63,309 nt of DNA, taken from the NCBI GenBank assembly GCA_002683195.1, contig NYSW01000075.1, positions 33,056-96,364 of the forward strand, read 5' to 3'. The position numbers and the translations under genes were made by a program. Within the stretch, counting starts at the first letter, position 1; every line of letters begins with the position of its first letter. The notes below the pieces were generated by a model. It saw nothing but the letters and a program-made list of their open reading frames with translations, ran no database searches and was not told the origin of the DNA. Positions 38,642-46,042 of the stretch are shown here, one piece after another. This DNA is from Phycisphaerae bacterium. Lineage in GTDB: Bacteria > Planctomycetota > Phycisphaerae > Phycisphaerales > SM1A02.

Positions 38642-40344
38642 CGGTCGTCTCCGTGAGCGGCGGGCGTGGCCGTCGGTACTTCGATGGTGCGGCGACCGAA
38701 TTGAGGGTCGTCGAGGATGATCTCGACCGGAGCGTCGGGACGCCGGATCGTCCAGGAGACCTCTCGGCGGCCTCCGTCGGCGGCAAGCCCGTCGATCAGT
38801 TCATGAGGGGAACCTTGCAGGATGCGATCCAGATCCACGTCGAGGCCGATTCGGAGGGGCCGAATCGCCCGGTTGGTTCGAGCCATCGCGGTGCGAAGGG
38901 GAAGCCGACCATCGTTCCGAACGGCCATGCGAATCCTGATCACATCGCCCCCGAGATCATTGACTTCAGGCCCCTCGATCACCAACCGAGGTCGCATCGC
39001 CGCCAGATCGGCGAGGAATGCGGCATGTCCGACCGCCAGACCGTCCAGATCGGACGCCGGCGGATTGAGCGTGAACCCTGCGACCATGCCACCAATTTCC
39101 ACCGGCCCCAGGTCCGGGTGATCAAAGGCCCGCCACTCCACGAAACCGGCCCCATCTCGGGCAGTGTCGGACCAGGCCAGCCATCCCGCGGCCTCGGGAT
39201 CCGAAGCCGCGGGCGATTCTTCACCGGATTCCACTTCGGACGAGGCGTCGTCGGCTTCCTCGGACGTGGGATCCGGACGACCCCAGCCGGTGCTGGCAAG
39301 GGTGGGAATGCCCCGATGAGCGTACAACCAGCCATGGAGGCTTCCTCGGTCGTCCTCGTCTTCGCTTCGAACCTGACCGACGTTGGTCTTCCACGACGCC
39401 TGCAGTCGACGATGCATCGCTTCGTCGCCGGGATCGATCCCGATGGGTGTCCCACCGGTCTCGTCCTTCTGCTTGAAATCCGGCATCGCGACCGCGGTGT
39501 CATGCGAGCCGAAGACCAGGGCACCGACGATCCGAGGACGATCCAGCACCAGTTCGGCCAGGGCGAGCGCTTCTGGTTCACTCAGGGGATACGGTCCACT
39601 GGCCGCGTCGTGCTCGGTGAAGAGGTGCATGAAGTTCCGGTCCACGCGTACTTCGCCCGTGCCGTCCTCGGCGATCCGGCCGTCCCCGTCCTGATCCGTG
39701 CCTTCGATGAACATCGCGTGGGTCGGACGTTCACCCTCGCCCCGGTCCGGGGTCTTCATGAGACGACTCTCTCCCGGATCCGGCAGGTGGGTCGCGGGAT
39801 GCTCGAGTGAGGGGTCGAGCATTCGCATCATCGAAATGATGCCGTCGCCGTTGAGATCGTTCGGGCCATCTTCATCGAGCAGGCCATCGCGATCGGCGTC
39901 GATCCGTCGGGCCCCGCCTCGCCTTCCGTCGTGCACGCCGTTCATCAGGGCTGCGATTCCGTCGGGATTCGCCCGGGGAATCACCAGAAACGTCACCTCT
40001 TCGAGGGTTGCGTCGTGATTCCGCAGAAGCTCCTCGGTCAGCCGCACCGCGTACTCGGTTCCCGCGGGATGGAGGGCGTCCAAACCGCCGACCACGAGAA
40101 TCATCGGCCGTTCATCGGCCGACTGGAGATCCGAAGACACCGTGGCCACCAACAGCGGCCGCCCGTCCCGACTGGTGCCGTACCGATCGACCCGGACCCG
40201 GTTCGGTTCGGCCGCCGCCCAGTCGCGAACCCGTTGCTCGGATTCCAGTTCGCCGAGATAGCCGTCCCACGGCGTCGGGGGTCCGCATGCGACGGCGGCC
40301 GTCGAGAATCCGAGGAACGTGATGAGTGCAGATTTGATGAGCAT
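38638..40344 (-). CDS. M14 peptidase paralogue with a disrupted active site
   Basis: A 568-residue protein with a signal peptide (possibly a lipoprotein, VAC at residues 18-20). It aligns with the adjacent M14 peptidase: same IPRANPDG step, same DADRDGLLDEDGPNDLNGDG and DQDGDGRIAEDG inserts, same VDRNFMHLF. But the HxxE zinc pair is replaced by H92-x4-E97 (LHPAGTE), and where the partner has catalytic FTNELW this reads TLASTGWGR with no Glu. One His (FGSHD) remains. Probably non-catalytic, perhaps a partner or substrate-binding subunit (inference). First of three overlapping genes. Confidence 0.82.
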   Translation of the reverse strand: MLIKSALITFLGFSTAAVACGPPTPWDGYLGELESEQRVRDWAAAEPNRVRVDRYGTSRDGRPLLVATVSSDLQSADERPMILVVGGLDALHPAGTEYAVRLTEELLRNHDATLEEVTFLVIPRANPDGIAALMNGVHDGRRGGARRIDADRDGLLDEDGPNDLNGDGIISMMRMLDPSLEHPATHLPDPGESRLMKTPDRGEGERPTHAMFIEGTDQDGDGRIAEDGTGEVRVDRNFMHLFTEHDAASGPYPLSEPEALALAELVLDRPRIVGALVFGSHDTAVAMPDFKQKDETGGTPIGIDPGDEAMHRRLQASWKTNVGQVRSEDEDDRGSLHGWLYAHRGIPTLASTGWGRPDPTSEEADDASSEVESGEESPAASDPEAAGWLAWSDTARDGAGFVEWRAFDHPDLGPVEIGGMVAGFTLNPPASDLDGLAVGHAAFLADLAAMRPRLVIEGPEVNDLGGDVIRIRMAVRNDGRLPLRTAMARTNRAIRPLRIGLDVDLDRILQGSPHELIDGLAADGGRREVSWTIRRPDAPVEIILDDPQFGRRTIEVPTATPAAHGDDR

Positions 40345-40377
40345 GTTCGTTTCCGGTTCCGGGGCGTCGGATCCTGT

Positions 40378-41439
40378 TCAGAGTTCGAAACGCACCGTTG
40401 CGTCGTCCATGAGGTAGAGACCGACCAACCAGTCCTCCACCAGATAAGGCGAAACCAGGAGCCGCCCGGTGAGCGTCCCGTAGTTGATCGCGTGACGCTG
40501 GGTCGGCGGAATCGCCTCCAACAGCGACACTTCAAGTGCGTCATAAGGCGTGGGGGGGATGCCGATGCAGCATCCGTCCCACTGATTCAACATCACCAGC
40601 AGTTCCGAGGTGTCGGCCCCCCCGAGGGGGAAGGCCACGTAGCCGTCGATGCGGATCCAGCGACCGTCGAGGGCCGCGACCCGTTGAGGCATCCGACGTT
40701 CACCGAGGCTCGGTCGGTATCCCTCTGCGGCGCTGGCGAGCAGCTCCCAGCTCACCCGGTAGGGATCATCCTTGGTGCCGGCGCCGCGAATCGTGAAATC
40801 TCCGTCCGCGACGATGGCATCGTCGACCTTGAACAGTTTTCCAGGCTCCACCGTGGCATCGGGGATCTCCCGATCGAGGCCGAGGGTCAGGGACGGCGCC
40901 CCCTCGGGAATCTCGATCGCCGGTCTCCCTGCGTTCTCCGGATCTCCCGGGCGATCGGATCGCCCTTCGTCGAGGTCCGCCACGAGGGCGGCGGCGTCGA
41001 TGGTGGGTTCCGGAATCTCGGAGAGTTCGGGCAGTTGAATCCGGTCGCCGAGTTCCAGTTCGCCCGCCGCGAGCAGTGGATTGGCATCGACGATGCGTCG
41101 CCAGAGCCGCTCGTCGCCGTACCGACGTCGGGCCAGCTCGGGAAGCGTGTCCGCGTCGGTGAGCACCCAGGACGTGGCGTCGATGCGATCGTCGATCTCT
41201 TCCGGCGTGGCTTCGATGGACGCCTGGTCCTTGGCCCGCGGGTCCTCGGAAGCCGAAGTCGCGGGCTTCGAAGTCGACCCCCCGGCTTCGCGGGCCGGTC
41301 TCCGCGAATTCGCCCCGGTCTCCGCAGCGGCGAGGGACCCGGAAGAGGGCCCTTTGGCGGTCGGTGTCGATTCACCGCGGGCCAACAGAACCACTGCGGC
41401 CAGAAGCAACCCCGCGATGATGGCCCAGACGAACTTCAT
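40378..41439 (-). CDS. LysM-like / DUF3299-like envelope protein
   Basis: A 353-residue protein with an N-terminal membrane anchor (AIIAGLLLAAVVLLA), a Ser/Ala-rich linker, a LysM-like segment (about residues 91-137: WVLTDADTLPELARRRYGD...LELGDRIQLP), and a C-terminal domain with ELLVMLNQWDGCCIGIPPT and LTGRLLV that matches the DUF3299 pattern, including a Cys pair near residue 289. DUF3299 proteins often sit beside MacB/LolE-type ABC transporters, as here (permease 80 bp upstream). It may be the periplasmic partner of that transporter. Confidence 0.75.
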   Translation of the reverse strand: MKFVWAIIAGLLLAAVVLLARGESTPTAKGPSSGSLAAAETGANSRRPAREAGGSTSKPATSASEDPRAKDQASIEATPEEIDDRIDATSWVLTDADTLPELARRRYGDERLWRRIVDANPLLAAGELELGDRIQLPELSEIPEPTIDAAALVADLDEGRSDRPGDPENAGRPAIEIPEGAPSLTLGLDREIPDATVEPGKLFKVDDAIVADGDFTIRGAGTKDDPYRVSWELLASAAEGYRPSLGERRMPQRVAALDGRWIRIDGYVAFPLGGADTSELLVMLNQWDGCCIGIPPTPYDALEVSLLEAIPPTQRHAINYGTLTGRLLVSPYLVEDWLVGLYLMDDATVRFEL

Positions 41440-41519
41440 GGAATTGACGGTTGGAATCCGGAGTTCGAGAAAGGACGCATGCTAGCCGCCATGGAAACAC
41501 CGATGCAGCAGAGAACCGT

Positions 41520-42890
41520 TCAATCCAGAGGCCGGAGATTCTCCGCCACCGGCGTGCGATAGGCCCGGATCGCAGGCGCCAATCCGGCGACTCCGGCCAG
41601 CAGCACGGTCGCCGCCGCCACCAGAATCGCTCCCCGGGCGTCGATCATCGGCTCGATCACCACCCCGGTTCGAGCCGCCAGCAGCTCCGCCGCGATGTTC
41701 CCGCCAGCCACGGCAAGAATGACGCCGACGATGGCACCGCCCATGCCGACCATGGCGCTTTCCGTGAGCACGAGGCCCAGGACCCGACCGCGGGTGCAAC
41801 CGAGCACTCGGAGTACCGCGATCTGACGTCGGCGAAGCTCCATCGAATTCCAGAGCGCCAACATCACGCTGCAGACCCCTGAAACCAGAATGCCGGCCCC
41901 CAACGCCACGAAGACCGCGTCCAGATCGGCCACGATCCCGAACAGGTTGTCGACCTGGGTCGAGGGCGACGCGACGGTGACCGACGGGTCCCGACGAAGT
42001 CGATCAAAGGCCTGTTGCACGATGGCGGCACTGCCACGACCCGCACGAACCGGAGTCCGGAGCAGAAGGCCGGTGACCAGACGATCCGCTTCTTCCAGAT
42101 CGTCGACCGATGTCGGTTCCGGTCGGCCTTCGGCCGCCCGACGGTCGAAGGCGTGGACCAACCAGCCCCCTTCGAGATCCGCCACCACGACCCGGTCATG
42201 ATGCGTTCCGCTGGGCTCGAGGATTCCGACCACCTCGAAGACGACTTCGTCGTGGACATGCCCCGCCTCGTCACAGTGAACGTGGTCATGCCCGTCGTGG
42301 CCCGTTCCGGAGACAGGGTCGGCATCTCCGGCCTCCAGCTCGTCCACCGATCCGACCGGGGCCGTGCTTTCCCGGCTTCGACCAATGCCGTGGGTGAGGT
42401 GAAGGCGCGATCCGATGTCCAGCCCGGTCTCGCGAGCCACGCGGCTCCCCAGCACCACTTCGAAGGGACCCTCGAAGTTGCGGCCGCGGGCGAATCGCCA
42501 TGGTTCTCCGGGAGCCGGCTCGAAGACCGTGAGAAAGTCCGGCGTGGTGGCCACCACCGGGTGCCCGAGGAATGAATCACCCAGTTGGGTCGGAATCGCC
42601 ATCGCCCACGGGAAACCGTCGACGATCTCGCTGATCTTGGCCTGAGGAATCGGCGATCTCGGAGGATTGGCATAGAACAAACCGTTGAGCACCGTGACCA
42701 GAGGACTCGCCTCCGCGCTCACGATGAGGTGGGCGTTGCCCACCCCCCGAGTGAAACTTCGGCGACCGGCCTCCCGCAGACTTCGCATCGACAGGAGCAA
42801 GGCCACGGCGATCGCGATCAGCAGCATGGTCACCACGGTCGAGGTGGGCCGGGACCACAGGGAACGAAGAACCAGACGAAGATCAGTCAT
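41520..42890 (-). CDS. ABC transporter permease, MacB/LolE (FtsX) type, with His-rich loop
   Basis: A 456-residue permease with the four-helix FtsX layout: one N-terminal helix (VVTMLLIAIAVALLL), a large periplasmic domain (about 40-330), and three C-terminal helices beginning FVALGAGILVSGVCSVML. The periplasmic domain contains a His-rich stretch at residues 198-213 (GHDGHDHVHCDEAGHVHDE region: six His, one Cys), suggestive of zinc or other metal binding. LRPLD at the C-terminus is typical. Translated from a 4-bp overlap with the ATPase gene. It may export or extract envelope molecules rather than import ions. Confidence 0.88.
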   Translation of the reverse strand: MTDLRLVLRSLWSRPTSTVVTMLLIAIAVALLLSMRSLREAGRRSFTRGVGNAHLIVSAEASPLVTVLNGLFYANPPRSPIPQAKISEIVDGFPWAMAIPTQLGDSFLGHPVVATTPDFLTVFEPAPGEPWRFARGRNFEGPFEVVLGSRVARETGLDIGSRLHLTHGIGRSRESTAPVGSVDELEAGDADPVSGTGHDGHDHVHCDEAGHVHDEVVFEVVGILEPSGTHHDRVVVADLEGGWLVHAFDRRAAEGRPEPTSVDDLEEADRLVTGLLLRTPVRAGRGSAAIVQQAFDRLRRDPSVTVASPSTQVDNLFGIVADLDAVFVALGAGILVSGVCSVMLALWNSMELRRRQIAVLRVLGCTRGRVLGLVLTESAMVGMGGAIVGVILAVAGGNIAAELLAARTGVVIEPMIDARGAILVAAATVLLAGVAGLAPAIRAYRTPVAENLRPLD

Positions 42891-43594
42891 GCCGAGACCT
42901 CCGGGACATCGGAAGAGTGGTCAGTAGTGGTGACGCCACCCATCGAGGCCAGGTCGGCGAAGTCGATTCGACGTTCGAACGCCTGGACCAGCGACGGGTC
43001 GTGACTGGTGAGCAACAAGGCCGCACCACGGTCACGACAGGCTTCCTGCAGAAGCTCCACCGCGATCCGGGCGTTCTCCGGATCGAGCGAGGCGGTGGGC
43101 TCATCGGCGAGGATCAACGCCGGCCTGGCGGCCAGCGCCCGGGCGATCGCGATTCTCTGCTGCTGTCCCACGCTCTGCCGTTCGACCCGGGCGTCAGGAC
43201 GTTCGATACCGAGGCTCGAAAGAAGTTCACCGGCCTCGACCGCCTGGTCTCGATGGGGGACACCGGCGAAGAGCATCGCGGTCGCGACGTTCTCCCGGGC
43301 CGAAAATCCAGGTAGCAGGTGATGAGTCTGGAAGATCATTCCAATTCTGGACGCTCGAAGGGCGTCGCGAGCCGCTCCACCAAGGCCGACCAGTTCATCG
43401 CCTCCGATGCGAATCGATCCCCGGTCGACATTCAGGAGCCCCGCCGCCAGGAGCAGGAGGGTGCTTTTTCCACAGCCGCTCGGTCCGGCGAGGAGAACCT
43501 GTTCACCCGGCTGAACCGTGAGTGCAGGTACGGCCAATTTGAAGCCGTCGCGTCGTTGGAATTCAAGATTCCGAATGTCCAAGGTTGCAGTCAT
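42887..43594 (-). CDS. ABC transporter ATP-binding protein, MacB/LolD type
   Basis: A 235-residue ATPase partner of the downstream permease. Seen: Walker A GPSGCGKST (residues 37-45), Q-loop FQTHHLLP, Walker B ALILADEPTASLD and H-loop LLTSHD. The signature LSGGQ is replaced by QSVGQ (residues 140-144), so the second residue-pair Ser-Gly is Ser-Val; the Ser and last Gly-Gln remain. TAGCAT ends 6 nt before the ATG, so this is probably the first gene of a minus-strand operon of up to six genes. Confidence 0.92.
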   Translation of the reverse strand: MTATLDIRNLEFQRRDGFKLAVPALTVQPGEQVLLAGPSGCGKSTLLLLAAGLLNVDRGSIRIGGDELVGLGGAARDALRASRIGMIFQTHHLLPGFSARENVATAMLFAGVPHRDQAVEAGELLSSLGIERPDARVERQSVGQQQRIAIARALAARPALILADEPTASLDPENARIAVELLQEACRDRGAALLLTSHDPSLVQAFERRIDFADLASMGGVTTTDHSSDVPEVSA

Positions 43595-43606
43595 GCGGAC
43601 ATGCTA
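43595..43606 (-). promoter_or_regulatory. TAGCAT box 6 nt before the ABC ATPase ATG
   Basis: On the minus strand TAGCAT (43606-43601) and GTCCGC precede the ATG directly. No ribosome site. Likely promoter of the six-gene minus-strand block. Confidence 0.5.
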
Positions 43607-43707
43607 CGACCCAAAGCGTCCTTGCGGCGGCTCAAATCGCCAATCCGACGGGCCGGCCGACGGACGGAACGTCAAGTGCAATCCGGTCACCGACCGATGA
43701 CCGAATC

Positions 43708-44493
43708 ATGATCCGTTCCTCTCCTCGTACGACCTCGACCAGCAGGCCTCTCGTCCTCCTTGGCTTCACCCCGTTCAAATCGGGCTGGCGGTACGTCTGG
43801 CTGATGACCGCCATGCTCCTCCTCCTGATCGTCGGCCCCCTGATCGGGCGGTTCTACATCATTCAGGACGGTCTCTTCGTCGGGGACTTCCTGCTCGGCC
43901 TCGTCCTCCTCGCGGCCGCGGCGACCTTCTTCAACTCACGATCGCACTTTCTCGTCTGCCTGGCGTTCGCCGCGATCGCCGTGTTCTGCGGAGGGGCCTC
44001 CCGGGTGGTCCAGGAATCGCCGGCCCTGATCCTGAGTCTGATTGGTCACTCGGCGGAATCATGTCTTCTGGCCTACATGACCCTCCTGATCGCCAGGGAC
44101 ATCTTCACCACCGACGACGTCAATACCGACACCATCTGCGGCTCGATCTCCGCGTACCTGCTGATCGCCGCCTTGTTCGCCGTCGTCTACACGATGATCA
44201 AACGGGTCGATCCACTGAGTTTCGTGATTCCAGACGACCTGGTGGCGGTGGATTCAAGCCTCGGTCCCGATCGACTCATGGCCTACTTCTCGATCACCAC
44301 CCTCACCACCCTGGGCTACGGAGACATCACCCCTCGCGCTTCGCTCCCGCGTTCCCTCGCGAATTTCGAGGCGCTGGTCGGACAGATCTACCTCACGGTC
44401 CTCGTCGCTCGACTGGTGGGGCGGAATCTGACCCAGTCCGTGATGTCGAGGGCGAACGGGGCCAAAGCCGGCTCCGATGCGAACGGCGACTGA
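43708..44493 (+). CDS. Potassium channel-like protein
   Basis: A 261-residue membrane protein with several helices and a pore loop carrying the K+ selectivity filter TLGYGD (residues 201-206, in FSITTLTTLGYGDITPR), flanked by helices at about 145-165 and 225-245. Four further N-terminal helices (about 28-130) make it longer than the minimal two-helix channels, and the C-terminal RCK domain of many bacterial channels is absent. The start ATG lacks a clear ribosome site. It is divergent from the ABC operon and ends 5 bp before the convergent DUF1501 gene. Confidence 0.85.
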   Translation: MIRSSPRTTSTSRPLVLLGFTPFKSGWRYVWLMTAMLLLLIVGPLIGRFYIIQDGLFVGDFLLGLVLLAAAATFFNSRSHFLVCLAFAAIAVFCGGASRVVQESPALILSLIGHSAESCLLAYMTLLIARDIFTTDDVNTDTICGSISAYLLIAALFAVVYTMIKRVDPLSFVIPDDLVAVDSSLGPDRLMAYFSITTLTTLGYGDITPRASLPRSLANFEALVGQIYLTVLVARLVGRNLTQSVMSRANGAKAGSDANGD

Positions 44494-44498
44494 ACAGG

Positions 44499-46013
44499 TC
44501 AGGCAAGAAGACCCTCGACCACCCGGCCGTGAACGTCCGTGAGTCGGAAGTCCCGCCCCTGATGCCTGCGTACGATCTGCTCGTGGTCGAAGCCGAGCAT
44601 CCGCATCACCGTCGCCTGCAGGTCATGCACGTGCACCGGATCCCGCACGATGCGAGCCCCGAATTCACAGGTCTCCCCATGCACGATCCCGGGGCGCACG
44701 CCGCCGCCGGCCATCCAGATCGAAAAACAGTGGGGGTGGTGATCCCGCCCGAAGTAGGTCGAACCGTTTCGACGCTCGTTCATCGCCGTTCGCCCGAACT
44801 CGCCGGACCAGATCACCAATGTGTCGTCGAGCAGCCCGCGTTCCACGAGATCATCCAGCAGGGCCGCGATGGGGCGATCGGTCTCACGGCACTTTCGGGG
44901 AAGTTGATTCACGATGTCATCGTTGGGGTTGGTCCCGTGGGTGTCCCAGCCCCAGTCGAAGAGTTGAACGAACCGAACGTCGTTCTCGAGCAGCCGCCGA
45001 GCCAGCAGGCAGTTGTTGGCGAAGGAAGCACCACCCGGCGTCGCCCCGTAGCGCTCGATGTCCGCGGGATCCTCCTTTTCTATGTCCATCACTCCGGGGA
45101 CCGCGGCCTGCATGCGAAAGGCCAGTTCGTACTGGGCGATCCGGGCGAGGGTCTCGGGGTCCCCGTGCCGTTCGCACTGCATCGCATTGAGTTCGGCGAG
45201 GGCGTCGATGGTCGCACCACGGGTCGCCCGATCGATGCCCGGCGGGTCGCCGGTGAAGAGGACCGGATCCCCGCTCGATCGGCACTGCACGCCCTGATGC
45301 ACGCTGGGCAGGAATCCACTTCCCCAGACACTCTTCCCGGCACTGGGAGTCTTTCCGCCCGAGACCAGCACCACGTAGGCCGGCAGGTCTCGATTCTCCG
45401 TCCCCAGTCCGTAACTGATCCACGACCCCATCGACGGACGGCCAAGCCGAGGCGAGCCCGTGTAGAGCAGCAACTGGGCGGGCGCGTGATTGAATTGATC
45501 CGTGTGCATCGATCGCACGACCGCGATCCGGTCCGAGTGTCGGGCCAGACCCGGAAGCAGCTCACTGATCCGGGTTCCGCTCGCCCCGTGCGGCGAAAAC
45601 GCGTAGGGGGAAGCGAGGATCTCCGGGTGCCCCTTGATGAAGGCGAAATTCTCGGGATCCAGCAGCTCCGGCGGACACTCCCGACCGTTCCACTCGTCCA
45701 GCAAAGGCTTCGGATCGAGCAGGTCATGATGCGGGGGGCTTCCCGCCATGTGCAGGTACACGACCCGCTTCGCGGTCGGTGCGAAATGAGGGCGGGCCAG
45801 ATCCAGGCCCCCGGCTCCGAAGGGGCCATCGACTCCCGCCGCCGCGGCCAACCCTGGGATTCCCGCCTCCGCCGCCGCCCAGGCGAGTCCCACCGCGCCG
45901 ATGCCCGCCGTTCCCAGTCGGCCCAGGAAAGCTCGACGGGTGGTCGACAGCAGATCGTCGCGGCGGATTTCCATCCGGAGTCGGGCTTCGATGTCGTCGT
46001 GTCGATCAGCCAT
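44499..46013 (-). CDS. DUF1501 protein with Tat signal (planctomycete type)
   Basis: A 504-residue DUF1501 protein, a sulfatase/alkaline-phosphatase-fold family strongly expanded in planctomycetes. Seen: twin-arginine signal TTRRAFLGRLGTAGIGAVG (about residues 26-45), YLHMAGSPPHHDLLDPKP, VVRSMHTDQFNHAPAQ, FDWGWDTHG, VIWSGEFGRT, RDHHPHCFSIWMAGGGVRPG. ATG chosen for its GGAAAGG site 8 nt upstream. It follows the cytochrome-domain gene by 29 bp; this pairing is the hallmark planctomycete DUF1501 / PSCyt1-DUF1549-DUF1553 operon, of unknown biochemical role. Confidence 0.9.
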   Translation of the reverse strand: MADRHDDIEARLRMEIRRDDLLSTTRRAFLGRLGTAGIGAVGLAWAAAEAGIPGLAAAAGVDGPFGAGGLDLARPHFAPTAKRVVYLHMAGSPPHHDLLDPKPLLDEWNGRECPPELLDPENFAFIKGHPEILASPYAFSPHGASGTRISELLPGLARHSDRIAVVRSMHTDQFNHAPAQLLLYTGSPRLGRPSMGSWISYGLGTENRDLPAYVVLVSGGKTPSAGKSVWGSGFLPSVHQGVQCRSSGDPVLFTGDPPGIDRATRGATIDALAELNAMQCERHGDPETLARIAQYELAFRMQAAVPGVMDIEKEDPADIERYGATPGGASFANNCLLARRLLENDVRFVQLFDWGWDTHGTNPNDDIVNQLPRKCRETDRPIAALLDDLVERGLLDDTLVIWSGEFGRTAMNERRNGSTYFGRDHHPHCFSIWMAGGGVRPGIVHGETCEFGARIVRDPVHVHDLQATVMRMLGFDHEQIVRRHQGRDFRLTDVHGRVVEGLLA

Positions 46014-46042
46014 GAACGGTGACCTTTCCGCGAAGGATCGCT

